This document shows, piece after piece, positions 7,436 through 19,286 of a stretch of DNA of 64,000 bases; the stretch's first letter is position 1; every line of letters starts with the position of its first letter. Source of the DNA: Sphingomonas sp. GTDB lineage: Bacteria > Pseudomonadota > Alphaproteobacteria > Sphingomonadales > Sphingomonadaceae. The stretch lies in assembly GCF_017304635.1 (NCBI RefSeq), contig NZ_JAFKMA010000006.1, positions 62,001 through 126,000 on the forward strand, written 5' to 3'. Made by a program: the position numbers and the translations under genes. The notes beneath the pieces were generated by a model that searched no databases, was not told the DNA's origin, and saw only the letters and a program-made list of their open reading frames with translations.

Positions 7436-8977
7436 ATGTCGCGGCGCATGAGGTTCGCACGGCTCCTGATGGCGATGCTGCTGGCGCTGACCGGCGTGAT
7501 GCTGGCGACCGCCCCCGCCCGCGCCGACGACATCGCCTCGACCGCGCGCAGCGTCGTGCGCGTCGTCACGATCGCGATCGTCGATCAGGAAGTGGTCGGG
7601 TTCGGGCACGGGTCGGGCTTCGCGGTCGGGCCGAACCGCATCGTCACCAACGCGCACGTGGTCGAGCTGGCGCAGCAATATCCCGACAATGTCGTGATCG
7701 GCGTCGTGCCGTCGGAGGGGTCGAAATCGTACCAGGCGCGCGTCGTCGCGATCGATGCGAAGCGCGACCTGGCGCTGCTCGAGATCACCGGCGCGCGGAT
7801 TCCGCCGGCGACGCTCTATGCCGGGCCGGTCGACGACAGCCAGGGGCTCGTCTCGCTCGGCTATCCCGGCAATATCGACCGCGCCAGCGCCGCGTCGGCG
7901 GCCGATTACATCAAGCCGTTGGCGCCGGTCCGCTCCGAAGGATCGCTGTCGGCGACGCGCGCGGTCGAGGGCGTGCAGGTGCTGCTCCACACCGCCAGCA
8001 TCTCGCGCGGCAATTCGGGCGGTCCGGTGATCGATCGCTGCGGCCGCGTGCTCGGGGTCAATTCGGCGATCACCCGCGGCGAGGAGGGCGACGCCAACTT
8101 CGCCTTCGCCATCGCCGAGAGCGAGGTGGCGGCGTTCCTGACCCAGGCCAAGCAGTCATTCAGCGTCGTCAGCAATCCGTGCGTCAGCGTCGAGCAGCGG
8201 ATGAGCGCCGACCAGGCCGCCGACCGCGCCGCGCTCGACGCGCAGGCCGCCGCGCACCGCGACGCCGCCGCCAAGGACGCCGCCGCGCGGACTCAGGCGA
8301 TCGAGGCCGCGCGCGCCGATGCCGAGCGGCGGGCGCAGAACTTCATCGCGATCGCCGCCTTGCTGCTGGTGCTCGGCGCGCTGGGCGTCGGCGCTGGCGG
8401 GCTACTCTATGCGAAGGGCAAGCCCCGCGAGGGGATGTGGGCGGCGAGCGGCGGCGGGGTCGCGATGCTGGTCGCAATCATCGTGTTCCTGTTGCGCCCG
8501 AGCGACAAGCCGATGCTGCCGCGCGGCTTCGACGTGCCGCAGGCGACGCCGACGCCCGACGCGCTGCGCCCGATCGGCAAGATGGCCTGCACGTTCGACG
8601 GCGCGCGCAGCCGCGTGACGGTCTCGACCCCGAAGGACACCGATCTCGACTGGGGGCAGGACGGGTGCATGAACGACCGCGCGCAATATGCCGACGATCA
8701 CGGCAAGTGGGTCCGCGTGCTGGTGCCCAACGACGAACAGACCGTGTCGGTGCTCGAGCTCGACCCGGCGACGCGGACCTACACCAACTATCGCTATTTC
8801 CTGAGCGCGGCGCAGATGGACGCGGCGCGCAAGCTGCGGTCGCAGGTGCCGCTGAAGGCGTGCTCGGCGGACGAACAGGCGCGCGCGGCGCTGGCGACCC
8901 AGCAACAGGCGATCCGCGCGACCCTGCCGCCGGCGTATAGCGAGAAGCTGGTCTACGCCTGCGCGGCGGCGAAATAG
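7436..8977 (+). CDS. Trypsin-like serine protease with C-terminal membrane segments
   Basis: A 513-residue protein starting with a signal peptide (LLMAMLLALTGVMLATAPARA, cleavage near residue 30). A chymotrypsin/DegP-type protease domain follows. The catalytic triad is visible: H74 (IVTNAHVV), D111 (AKRDLALLEI) and S194 (SRGNSGGPVID). After an Ala-rich, probably helical stretch (about 255-300) come two hydrophobic segments (303-325 and 334-354), then a C-terminal domain with paired Cys (MACTF, DGCMND, KACSAD) that I do not recognise. No PDZ domain is evident, so it is not a standard DegP. The N-terminal protease would face the periplasm; with an even number of helices the C-terminal domain would too. 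Confidence 0.85.
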   Translation: MSRRMRFARLLMAMLLALTGVMLATAPARADDIASTARSVVRVVTIAIVDQEVVGFGHGSGFAVGPNRIVTNAHVVELAQQYPDNVVIGVVPSEGSKSYQARVVAIDAKRDLALLEITGARIPPATLYAGPVDDSQGLVSLGYPGNIDRASAASAADYIKPLAPVRSEGSLSATRAVEGVQVLLHTASISRGNSGGPVIDRCGRVLGVNSAITRGEEGDANFAFAIAESEVAAFLTQAKQSFSVVSNPCVSVEQRMSADQAADRAALDAQAAAHRDAAAKDAAARTQAIEAARADAERRAQNFIAIAALLLVLGALGVGAGGLLYAKGKPREGMWAASGGGVAMLVAIIVFLLRPSDKPMLPRGFDVPQATPTPDALRPIGKMACTFDGARSRVTVSTPKDTDLDWGQDGCMNDRAQYADDHGKWVRVLVPNDEQTVSVLELDPATRTYTNYRYFLSAAQMDAARKLRSQVPLKACSADEQARAALATQQQAIRATLPPAYSEKLVYACAAAK

Positions 8978-9129
8978 GGCGTCGCTCCGCTATTTGGTCG
9001 ATCGCTCGTCACTTTGGACTTGATCCGGGGTCCCGCTTCCTCCTCCGACGTTAGCGAAGAAGCAGCACCCCGGCTCAAAGCCGAGGTCACGATGAAGGAT
9101 GTGGCGTAGCGGATACCTCCCGGTGCCCA

Positions 9130-9226
9130 CCCCGGCGAAAGCCGGGGCCCAGTTGGGAAAGCTGAAATAAAGGGGCGCAACGCGTCTCGCGAGTATCTCT
9201 CGCCTGGACCCCGGCCTTCGCCGGGG
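9130..9226. repeat. Paired CCCCGGC palindromes, intergenic
   Basis: Two hairpins, CCCCGGC-GAAA-GCCGGGG at 9130-9147 and CCCCGGC-CTTC-GCCGGGG at 9209-9226, bracket about 60 bases, so the unit is an imperfect inverted repeat. It lies in the 254-base space between the convergent protease and CPBP genes. The remaining bases (8978-9129) contain no gene I can support. The same arrangement recurs between folP and ccrM at 31766-31863. Confidence 0.75.
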
Positions 9227-9231
9227 TGGAG

Positions 9232-10104
9232 TCAGGATAGCGGCTCGGTGCGCATGCCACGCCCCACGAAACACCCGCGCCGCCACGCCAGCCACAGCAT
9301 CGCCGCGCCGAACGCGGTCGCCACGACGATCGCCGGCAGCGACGCCTCGGCGCCGAACGCGCCGCCCGTCACCAGCGGGGACGCATCGCTCGGCGCCGGG
9401 ACCAGCAACCCGCGCGTCGCATTGCCCGACACCGCGATGCCGTAGATCCCGCCCTGCGCGAAATTCCACGCGGCGTGCACCCCGATCGCCGCCCATAGCC
9501 GCCGCGTCAGCATGTAGAGCGCCGCCAGCATCACCCCGGCTTCCAGCGCGATCGCGACCGCCGCCAGCCACGTCGCGCCGGGATTGAGCAAGTGCATTGC
9601 CCCGAACAACGCCGCCGACAGCGCCAGCGCCGCGCCGCTCCCCAGCCAGCGTTCGATCAGCCGGAAGAACAGGCCGCGGAACACGATCTCTTCGGGAATC
9701 GCCGATACCAGCACCATCCCGATCACCGGCGGGAGGACGCCCATGCCGTTATGCCCGATGACGCGATACCCGCCGAGCGCCCAGATCGCCGCGACCACCG
9801 TAGAGAACAGCACCAGCCCGATCGCCAGCCCGGCGCCGAGCTCGATCGCCGCGCCGGCCGGCACCAGCTCGCGCGGGGGGCGACGCTCGACGATGCGGCA
9901 GAAGGCGACGTACATCGCGACGAACGCGGCGGCGGCCAGCGCGCCGAGCACGATCCGCCCGACCCCCTCGTGCCACGCTGGCGGCAGGACCCGTGCGACC
10001 AGCGACAGCGCCACCAGCGTCACGCCGACGAACGCCATCGCGATGCCGAGCTCGGCCCCGGGGTGACGCGCCCGGCGCTCGATCCTGTCCGCCGCCATCC
10101 GCAT
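9232..10104 (-). CDS. CPBP family intramembrane glutamic endopeptidase
   Basis: A 290-residue polytopic membrane protein of the CPBP (CAAX protease and bacteriocin-processing, Abi) family. The signature motifs are in order: EEIVFRGLFFRL (about residues 140-150) with the paired catalytic Glu and downstream Arg, FGAMHLL (about 165-172) with the first His, and VHAAWNFAQGG (about 208-218) with the second His and Asn. Several hydrophobic helices precede and follow. The start could be the ATG at 10104 or the in-frame ATG at 10098. Family members process prenylated proteins or peptides, or act in bacteriocin immunity; the substrate here is unknown. Confidence 0.88.
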   Translation of the reverse strand: MRMAADRIERRARHPGAELGIAMAFVGVTLVALSLVARVLPPAWHEGVGRIVLGALAAAAFVAMYVAFCRIVERRPPRELVPAGAAIELGAGLAIGLVLFSTVVAAIWALGGYRVIGHNGMGVLPPVIGMVLVSAIPEEIVFRGLFFRLIERWLGSGAALALSAALFGAMHLLNPGATWLAAVAIALEAGVMLAALYMLTRRLWAAIGVHAAWNFAQGGIYGIAVSGNATRGLLVPAPSDASPLVTGGAFGAEASLPAIVVATAFGAAMLWLAWRRGCFVGRGMRTEPLS

Positions 10105-10338
10105 TCTCCCCTCGCCGCCTGATCTGGGGACGATGTGTGGCGCAGGGCGGCGATCGCCTCAACCCGCCTCCTTCGCCGCCGGGCTCGATCGCGGAAGACC
10201 GCCCGGAATTCAGGCCGGCGTCAACTTCCGCGACACGTCGACGTCCCGCGCATCCAACTTCGGCCCGGCAAATCCGGAAAAATCGCGTTTTTTTCAGGTG
10301 ATGGCTACGATCGGACCACCGCGCCCGCGACACTTTCG

Positions 10339-11376
10339 TCACCTTTCGCGTTCGCGCGCCTGCAACGCCGCCTTGCGCGCCAGTCCCCAGGCATAGCCGC
10401 CCGGGGACCCGTCGCCCCGCTGGACACGGTGGCACGGGATCACCACCGCCACCCGGTTGGCACCGCACGCGCTTCCCGCCGCGCGCACCGCGCCGGGGCT
10501 GCCGGCCGCCGCCGCCAGCTCGCCATAGCTCCGCGTCTCGCCCGGCGGGATCGTCCGCAGCACTTGCCACACCGCCTCCTGGAACGCCGTCCCGCGCACG
10601 TCGAGCGGCAGGTCCGGGTCGCGCCCCGGCGTCTCGACTTCCGCCACCACCCGCGCCGCCAGCCCCGCCAGCGCCTCGCCACCGGCCACGATCTCCGCCG
10701 CCGGGAACTGCCGCGCCAGCGCCAGCGGGTCCTCGTCGAACGCCACCCGGCACAGCCCCTTGTCGGTCGCCGCGATCATCAGCTGGCCCAGGCTAGTGTC
10801 GGCGATCGTCCAGCGGATCGTCACCCCCGCGCCGCCCCGCGCCCACGCGCTCGGGCTCATGCCCAGCCGCCGCGCGCCGTCGTCGTAGAACCGGCTCGGC
10901 GCGGCATAGCCCGCTTCGTAGATCGCCGCGGTCACGCTGTCCTCCGCGCGCAACGCCTCGCCGACCCGCGCCGCGCGCAGGCCCCGGGCATAGGCCGCCG
11001 GCGTCACCCCGGTCGCCCGCTTGAACAGCCGGTGGAAATGATGCGGCGCGTAGCCGACCGCCGCCGCCAGCTCGTCGAGCGGGATCGCCGCCTCGCTCGC
11101 CGCGATCCGCGCCACCGCCGCGGCGACGGCGACGCGGTCGCGCGCCACGTCGTCGGGCTTGCACCGCCGGCACGCGCGATATCCTGCCGCCCGCGCCTCG
11201 GCCCCGTCGCGGTAGAACGCAACGTTCTCGCGCTTCGGGTGCCGCGCCGGACAGCTCGGCTTGCAATAGATGCCGGTGGTCGCGACGGCGACGACGAAGC
11301 GGCCGTCCTGCGCCCGGTCGCGCGCGTCGAACGCGGCCCAGGCGGCATCGGGATCGATAGGAGTGGCGATGGTCAT
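10339..11376 (-). CDS. ada: Bifunctional Ada regulator and O6-methylguanine-DNA methyltransferase
   Basis: Ada repairs alkylated DNA and activates alkylation-response genes. The 345-residue product has the full domain order. The N-terminal zinc domain has Cys ligands C38, C42, C69 and C72 (GIYCKPSC, RACRRC); C38 is the expected methyl acceptor for phosphotriesters. An AraC-type helix-turn-helix pair follows (about 85-185, LDELAAAVGYAPHHFHRLFK). The C-terminal methyltransferase domain carries active-site C315 in VVIPCHRV. The ATG at 11376 is preferred over one 11 codons upstream. The gene is followed downstream by a 234-base space before the CPBP gene. Confidence 0.94.
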   Translation of the reverse strand: MTIATPIDPDAAWAAFDARDRAQDGRFVVAVATTGIYCKPSCPARHPKRENVAFYRDGAEARAAGYRACRRCKPDDVARDRVAVAAAVARIAASEAAIPLDELAAAVGYAPHHFHRLFKRATGVTPAAYARGLRAARVGEALRAEDSVTAAIYEAGYAAPSRFYDDGARRLGMSPSAWARGGAGVTIRWTIADTSLGQLMIAATDKGLCRVAFDEDPLALARQFPAAEIVAGGEALAGLAARVVAEVETPGRDPDLPLDVRGTAFQEAVWQVLRTIPPGETRSYGELAAAAGSPGAVRAAGSACGANRVAVVIPCHRVQRGDGSPGGYAWGLARKAALQARERER

Positions 11377-11431
11377 GACGCGGATATAGCGCCGGGCGTC
11401 CGCCCCCACATCCCGCCGCTTGCGGCCAAAG

Positions 11432-12631
11432 TCAGTCGGTCTTGCCGATCAGTTCGGGCATCCGCTTCAGTCGCGGCGCGACCATCGGGATGGTCAGCAT
11501 CGTGCTCGCGACCGCCATCAGCAGGAGGGCGGTGAAGGTCTCGCTGGTGATGATCTGCTTGTCGAGCAGCACGTTGGAAAAGATAATCATGATGAGCGCC
11601 TTGGTCTGCAACAGCCAGCCGATCAGGCCCGCCTCGCCCCGCTGCCACCCGAGCAACCGACCGGCGATCCGCACTCCGATCAGCTTGCCGGCGACCGACG
11701 CGACCAGCAGCAGCGCCGCCGCGCCGAACACCGCCGTTCCGCCGACGCCCCATTGCGTGCGCAGGCCCGTCGACAGGAAGAACACCGGCATCACCGCCAG
11801 CAGGATCGTCTCGCGGAACCGGTCCATCCGCGCCTCGTCGAACCATTGCGCGTCGATCACCGCACCAGCCAGGAACGCGCCGACCATGTAATGCAGCCCG
11901 GCCCAGTCGGCCGCGAACCCGCACACCGCCAGCCAGATCAGCGCCGCATACCAGCGGTCGCGCTCGGCGATCGCCCGCATCGTCATGCGCATCAGGATCG
12001 CGGCGATCCCGAACGCGACGAGGAAGCCGAGCTGCCGCCCGACTCGCTCCCAATCGAGCAGGATCAACGCGAGCACGCCCCAGATCGCGATATCGTCGAG
12101 ACTGGCGTAGCGCAGCATCCGCTGGCCGAGCGCGGTGCGCAGGATCGCCAGTTTCTCCATCAACAGCACCAGGATCGGCAGCGCGGTGACCGCGCACGCC
12201 ATGCCGATCCCGGCGATCGCCTGGACATGCCCGCCCTTCGGTCCCAGCCAGCCGGGCGAGCGCAGCAGGATCGCCCCGGCGATCGCCCCGAACAATAACG
12301 GCATGCCGAGCGCGAACCCCGCGGTGACAGCGGTCTCGCCCCGCCGCCGCCACGCTTGCTTGAGGTCGAGTTCGAGCCCCGCGATGAAGACGAAGATCAT
12401 CACCGCCCATTGCGCGATGCCGTTGAGCTGGCCGATCACCGGCGGCGTGAACACCGTCGCGTAATAGGCCGGGAACAGCTTCCCGAGCACGCCCGGGCCG
12501 AGCAGGATGCCGGCGATGATCTGCACCACCACCAGCGGCGCCCAATAATCGGTCCGGAACAGTCGCCAGAACAGATACGGCGCCGTGAACACGATAATCA
12601 TCGCGATCAGGAACAGTTCGGACGTGCCCAT
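11432..12631 (-). CDS. Cation:proton antiporter (CPA2 / KefB-like)
   Basis: A 399-residue protein with about 12 hydrophobic segments typical of the Na+/H+ exchanger family. Marks include GILLGPGVLGKLFP near residue 50, FIAGLELDLKQAWRR near 90, the central ACAVTALPILVLLMEK, and SLDDIAIWGVLAL, whose acidic pair fits the ion-binding site of this fold. There is no C-terminal RCK/TrkA-N domain, so it is shorter than KefB/KefC. On the minus strand AGGGGA lies about 9 bases before the ATG at 12631, which decides the start. The transported ion (Na+ or K+) cannot be told from sequence. Confidence 0.88.
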   Translation of the reverse strand: MGTSELFLIAMIIVFTAPYLFWRLFRTDYWAPLVVVQIIAGILLGPGVLGKLFPAYYATVFTPPVIGQLNGIAQWAVMIFVFIAGLELDLKQAWRRRGETAVTAGFALGMPLLFGAIAGAILLRSPGWLGPKGGHVQAIAGIGMACAVTALPILVLLMEKLAILRTALGQRMLRYASLDDIAIWGVLALILLDWERVGRQLGFLVAFGIAAILMRMTMRAIAERDRWYAALIWLAVCGFAADWAGLHYMVGAFLAGAVIDAQWFDEARMDRFRETILLAVMPVFFLSTGLRTQWGVGGTAVFGAAALLLVASVAGKLIGVRIAGRLLGWQRGEAGLIGWLLQTKALIMIIFSNVLLDKQIITSETFTALLLMAVASTMLTIPMVAPRLKRMPELIGKTD

Positions 12632-12682
12632 TCGTTGAAAATCCCCTCGGGACAAAGCCCTAGTGCAGGCGATCACGGCCGA

Positions 12683-13204
12683 TCAATCCGCCGGGCGATC
12701 GATCGCGTACACGACATGCGGCGCCGGTCGCCCCGCCATCGTCGCATCGTGGCGGCGATCCAGCAATCGCCCGCCGACCCGCTCGATCGCGGCGCGCGAC
12801 CGGCCGTTGCTCTCCCCGATCACGAAGATCGCGCGGTCGACGAAGCGGAACGCGTGAGCGAGCATCAGCGCCTTCATCTCGCCGTTATACTGCCCGCCCC
12901 AATGGCTGCGCGCGAGGAAAGTCCAGCCGATCTCCACCTCGTTCGGTTCCGCGCGATCGAGATCGTAGCGCGAACTGCCGATCACCGCGCCGCTCGCGCG
13001 GTCGATCGCGATCAGCATCCCGCCCGACGCGATGCCGGCGTCGAAGAACTGGCGGAACGACGCTTCCTGCCAGCGATCGTGCGCGGGATGCACTTCCCAG
13101 ATCAGCGGATCGGCGGCGACCGCGAACAGCGCGGCGAAGTCGGCCGCCCGCGCCGGCCGCAGCTCGACTCGCTCGCCGATCAGATGCGGCTGGCGGTCGA
13201 TCAC
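12683..13204 (-). CDS. GNAT family N-acetyltransferase
   Basis: A 173-residue acetyltransferase of the RimJ/RimL-like GNAT group. Visible features are ERVELRPARAADFAALFAV at the N-terminus, a central VEIGWTFLARSHWGGQYNGEMK whose hydrophobic strand and small-residue turn suit the acetyl-CoA site, and NGRSRAAIERVGGRLLDRR near residue 145, the typical N-x-x-S-x-x-x-x-E-x-x-G motif. The GTG at 13204 overlaps the stop of the preceding gene as GTGA, implying translational coupling. It is the last gene of a three-gene minus-strand cluster. The substrate is unknown. Confidence 0.87.
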   Translation of the reverse strand: MIDRQPHLIGERVELRPARAADFAALFAVAADPLIWEVHPAHDRWQEASFRQFFDAGIASGGMLIAIDRASGAVIGSSRYDLDRAEPNEVEIGWTFLARSHWGGQYNGEMKALMLAHAFRFVDRAIFVIGESNGRSRAAIERVGGRLLDRRHDATMAGRPAPHVVYAIDRPAD

Positions 13205-13866
13205 TTCCCGCCGGTCGCCACGATGGTCGTCGCCAGCGCCTTGGCCTGGCGCATCATCCGATCCTGATCGGCCGGCAGCTTCGATTCGGTGAAGCAGATC
13301 ACCTGAATCACACGCCCACCGATCGCGGTCGTGCACGCGCCCATCGCGATGTCCTTGGTGATCGTGCCGTTGCCGACCGTCCCGCCGCCCGTCATATAGC
13401 CGCAGACCGCATCATGGCCGCGCGTCGCCAGCTTGATGCCGATGGTCGGTCGCTTGCCGATGACCTTGTCGTAATTGTCGGCGACGTTGGCCGAAATCTC
13501 GTCGCTGCTGACCGGCATCGGCTTGTCGAATTCAGGCGCGATCTGCGCGGCGAAGGTCGCGTGATCGACGGTCATCGAGATCAGGTTAGCGGGCGTCTTG
13601 ACCAGCGCGTAGTCGCCAATCTTCGCCGGCGTGGCATCGCATCGATAGAGCGTCAGGTTGGTCACATTGGCGCTGTCGGCCGCGGCGACCGTCTGCGCGA
13701 TGGCGATGAGTTGTCCGGTCGGAAGGCAATATCCCGCCGGCAACGGCATCGTATAGGCGACCCCGCCCACATTGAACGACGCCGTTTGCGACGACGGCGC
13801 GTCGGCGGCCGCGGCGGTGGCGATGATGGCGGTGGCCGCAATGGCGGTCGACAATCGACGAAGCAT
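13201..13866 (-). CDS. Secreted protein of unknown function
   Basis: A 221-residue protein with a clear signal peptide (MLRRLSTAIAATAIIATAAAADA, cleavage near residue 22). The mature part has Cys residues near 47, 76, 154, 177 and 191 and no motif I recognise. AAGGGGGA lies about 5 bases upstream of the ATG at 13866, which supports that start over an ATG 8 codons earlier. It sits between the small PepSY-like membrane protein (23 bases upstream) and the GNAT gene (4-base overlap). A periplasmic role is the only inference I can make. Confidence 0.7.
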   Translation of the reverse strand: MLRRLSTAIAATAIIATAAAADAPSSQTASFNVGGVAYTMPLPAGYCLPTGQLIAIAQTVAAADSANVTNLTLYRCDATPAKIGDYALVKTPANLISMTVDHATFAAQIAPEFDKPMPVSSDEISANVADNYDKVIGKRPTIGIKLATRGHDAVCGYMTGGGTVGNGTITKDIAMGACTTAIGGRVIQVICFTESKLPADQDRMMRQAKALATTIVATGGK

Positions 13867-13889
13867 CCAATCCCCCTTGAAACGAAGCA

Positions 13890-14321
13890 CTATACCAACA
13901 TCAGCACGACCGGCACGATCACACCGATCGCCACCATGATCGTCGCCGTCCGCCGCGTCGACCGCGTGCCGAGCGCGATGGTCAGGCCGACGAGCGTCAT
14001 TACGAACAGGCCGATCGCGGTCAGCAGCGCGACGATCTTGAGCGGCACGAACGCCTTGTCGTGATCGTCATGCTCGCCGCCGCGCTGGGCGCCCGGCATC
14101 GCGGGTGCGGCGGGACGCGGCGCGCGCGGCTTGGGCGCTGCCTGATGCTTGTGGATGCCCGCCATCCACGACACCCAGGCCGGCGGGCGCGGGTCGCGCT
14201 GATCCTGCCAGCCGACCACCTGGATGAACCCGCTCAACGAAAAGAACAGGATCGACGGCGCGAGCAGCACGCCGATATAATTGTGCCAGCGGCGGAGGCT
14301 GAGGAGCGTGGTCGGTTTCAT
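13890..14321 (-). CDS. Small membrane protein resembling PepSY-associated proteins
   Basis: A 143-residue protein that opens with LRRWHNYIGVLLAPSILFFSLSGFIQV, the first transmembrane helix typical of PepSY-associated membrane proteins. A His- and Pro-rich periplasmic loop follows (HKHQAAPKPRAPRP, then HDDHDK), and then two further hydrophobic segments (about 93-116 and 124-143). The loop could bind metal ions, which would suit the family's links to iron uptake and reduction, but that is inference. It heads the cluster with the secreted protein and the GNAT gene. It is divergent from atpH, 207 bases away. Confidence 0.65.
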   Translation of the reverse strand: MKPTTLLSLRRWHNYIGVLLAPSILFFSLSGFIQVVGWQDQRDPRPPAWVSWMAGIHKHQAAPKPRAPRPAAPAMPGAQRGGEHDDHDKAFVPLKIVALLTAIGLFVMTLVGLTIALGTRSTRRTATIMVAIGVIVPVVLMLV

Positions 14322-14461
14322 GGCGCGGGGTTATGCCAGCCCGTCGCCGCCGCGCAAGCCGGCGTGTCGCCACGCCGCCGCGCCGATCGTCGGGCCGATC
14401 CTGGGCCGATCCTGGGGTTGCGCTGATCCCGCCCCTTTGCTAGTCGCGCGCCAACCCATTC

Positions 14462-14483
14462 GAGGGCGCCCTGGGCGGCCCTC
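14462..14483 (+). promoter_or_regulatory. Hairpin in the presumed atp leader
   Basis: GAGGGC at 14462-14467 pairs with GCCCTC at 14478-14483 in the space upstream of atpH. No T-run follows, so it is not an obvious terminator. AGAGGA about 12 bases before the GTG start of atpH is the likely ribosome-binding site. A promoter must lie between 14322 and 14528, but I cannot assign boxes. Treat this as a weak candidate leader structure. Confidence 0.3.
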
Positions 14484-14528
14484 TCTTCGCATGGGACATC
14501 GTTACCCTTTCAAGAGGATCCCGATCGC

Positions 14529-15083
14529 GTGGAGTCATCCGGCGGTATTCAAGCGAGCTTAGGCGGACGGTACGCGACCGCGTTGTTCGAGCTCGCCCGC
14601 GAGTCGAAGACGATCGACACGGTCGAGGCGAGCCTGGCCACGGTTCGCCAGGCGCTGGACGAATCGGCCGACTTCAAGGCGCTGACCACCAGCCCGCTGC
14701 TCGGCCGCGCCGATGCGGCGAAGGGCGTGGCCGCCGCCGCGGGCGCGATGCAGCTCGACGCGACGACGACGAATTTCCTCGGCGTGCTGGCGCAGAACCG
14801 CCGGCTCAACCAGCTGCCCGCGATCATCCGCGCGTTCCGCGGCCTCGCCTCGCGCCATCGCGGCGAGACCACCGCCGAAATCACCTCGGCGCATCCGCTG
14901 AGCGACGCGCAGGTCGGCGAGCTCAAGCAGCAGCTGCGCCAGCGGGTCGGTCGCGACGTCGCGGTCGAGCTCAATGTCGACAAGACCCTGCTGGGCGGCC
15001 TTGTGGTCCGCATCGGCTCGCAGATGATCGATTCGTCGATCCGTACTCGTCTCAACACTCTCGCGCACGCGATGAAGGGCTAA
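14529..15083 (+). CDS. atpH: ATP synthase F1 subunit delta
   Basis: The delta subunit joins the F1 catalytic head to the b-subunit stator. The 184-residue length matches the family. The N-terminal helical domain includes [11 protein letters not shown], and the C-terminal part has the conserved [16 protein letters not shown], then [33 protein letters not shown]. It starts at GTG with an AGAGGA about 12 bases upstream. It begins the F1 operon atpHAGDC; the Fo genes are not in this window, as is usual in alphaproteobacteria. atpA follows after 6 bases. Confidence 0.96.
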   Translation: MESSGGIQASLGGRYATALFELARESKTIDTVEASLATVRQALDESADFKALTTSPLLGRADAAKGVAAAAGAMQLDATTTNFLGVLAQNRRLNQLPAIIRAFRGLASRHRGETTAEITSAHPLSDAQVGELKQQLRQRVGRDVAVELNVDKTLLGGLVVRIGSQMIDSSIRTRLNTLAHAMKG

Positions 15084-16619
<1,536 letters not shown>

Positions 16620-16624
16620 TTGAT

Positions 16625-16714
16625 CGTCACCCCCGCGAAAGCGGGGGCCCATCTCGCGGATGTGCCGCGGATGGGACGCTCAGGAGATGGGTTCCCGCTT
16701 CCGCGGGAATGACG
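16625..16714. repeat. Palindromic repeat between atpA and atpG
   Basis: The ends are inverted: the left starts CGTCACCCCCGCGAAAGC and the right ends CGCTTCCGCGGGAATGACG. Within it CCCATCTC on the left is mirrored by GAGATGGG on the right. Close relatives lie at 40270-40359 (serC-serA) and 51953-52060 (inside ligD). It lies inside an operon that must be co-transcribed, so it is expected to form RNA hairpins in the atp messenger. Confidence 0.85.
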
Positions 16715-16726
16715 GAATGGAATTGA

Positions 16727-17614
16727 ATGGCTAGTCTAAAGGCCCTCAAGATCCGCATCGGCTCGGTGAAGTCGACGCAGAAGATCACCAAGGCGATGAA
16801 GATGGTCGCCGCCGCCAAGCTGCGTCGCGCGCAGGAAGCGGCCGAGGCCGGGCGTCCCTATGCCGAGCGGCTGGAGAAAGTCGTCGCCTCCCTCGCCTCG
16901 CAGATCACGGTGGGGCCGAACTCGCCCAAGCTGCTCGCGGGCACCGGCAAGGATCAGGTCCACCTGTTCGTCGTCGCGACGAGCGACCGTGGCCTCGCCG
17001 GCGCGTTCAATACGAACATCGCCCGCCTAGCGCGCCGCCGTGCCGACGAGCTGATCGCGCAGGGCAAGACCGTCCGCTTCTACACGATCGGCAAGAAGGG
17101 TCGCGGCGCGCTGAACCGTCTCTATCGCGACGCGATGGTGCACGGGATCGAGCCGGGCGACCTCGGCAAGCTGACCTTCGCCGATGCGCGCGGCTATGCC
17201 GACGACCTGATCGCGCGGTTCGAGGCCGGCGAGTTCGACGTTGCGCACCTGTTCTATTCGCACTTCAAGTCGGTGCTGACGCAGGAGCCGACCGAGCAGC
17301 AGATCATCCCAGTCTCGGTCCCCGTACCCCCGTCAAGTTCGTCAACTTTGGGCACCTCGGCCGCCGTCGAGTACGAGCCCGACGAGGAGGAAATCCTCGC
17401 CGACCTGCTGCCGCGCAACGTCGCGATCCAGCTGTACCGGGCGATGCGCGAGAATGCCGCGTCTGAGCAGGGCAGCAAGATGACCGCGATGGACAATGCC
17501 ACCCGCAATGCCGGCGACCTCATCAACCGCCTGACGATCCAGTACAACCGCAGCCGCCAGGCCGCGATTACGACGGAGCTGGTCGAGATTATTTCGGGGG
17601 CGGAAGCACTGTAG
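16727..17614 (+). CDS. atpG: ATP synthase F1 subunit gamma
   Basis: Gamma is the rotating central shaft of F1. The 295-residue protein has the N-terminal coiled-coil helix (ALKIRIGSVKSTQKITKAMKMVAAAKLRRAQ), a Rossmann-like middle (SDRGLAGAFNTNIAR) and the C-terminal helix (MTAMDNATRNAGDLINRLTIQYNRSRQAAITTELVEIISGAEAL). The segment around residues 198-212 (VPVPPSSSSTLG), between IIPV and AAVEYEPDEEEIL, is encoded by a short repeat (17323-17350) that also occurs upstream of thiD, so part of this loop is probably repeat-derived. The loop is in the variable region of gamma, where extra residues should be tolerated. Confidence 0.97.
   Translation: MASLKALKIRIGSVKSTQKITKAMKMVAAAKLRRAQEAAEAGRPYAERLEKVVASLASQITVGPNSPKLLAGTGKDQVHLFVVATSDRGLAGAFNTNIARLARRRADELIAQGKTVRFYTIGKKGRGALNRLYRDAMVHGIEPGDLGKLTFADARGYADDLIARFEAGEFDVAHLFYSHFKSVLTQEPTEQQIIPVSVPVPPSSSSTLGTSAAVEYEPDEEEILADLLPRNVAIQLYRAMRENAASEQGSKMTAMDNATRNAGDLINRLTIQYNRSRQAAITTELVEIISGAEAL
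17323..17350 (+). repeat. Short repeat embedded in frame in atpG
   Basis: These 28 bases are, on the minus strand, identical at 27 of 28 positions to 34994-35021 and closely similar to 34952-34979. Relative to the host gene all copies read CGTACCC-CGTCAA-TTCGTCAA. Here the copy is inside the atpG coding sequence in an open frame, giving a Pro/Ser-rich loop. Confidence 0.75.
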
Positions 17615-17618
17615 CTTC

Positions 17619-19278
<1,660 letters not shown>

Positions 19279-19286
19279 ACCATTCA

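Noticed and set aside
5077-7569. 830-codon minus-strand open frame opposite priA
   Set aside because: The plus-strand PriA is complete with all helicase and zinc motifs; the antisense product is low-complexity Arg/Gly/His text.
10105-10338. A/T-rich run near 10275 (AAAAATCGCGTTTTTTT) as a terminator
   Set aside because: The complementary runs are too short and lack a G/C stem. It lies between ada and the CPBP gene and is more likely part of the CPBP upstream region.
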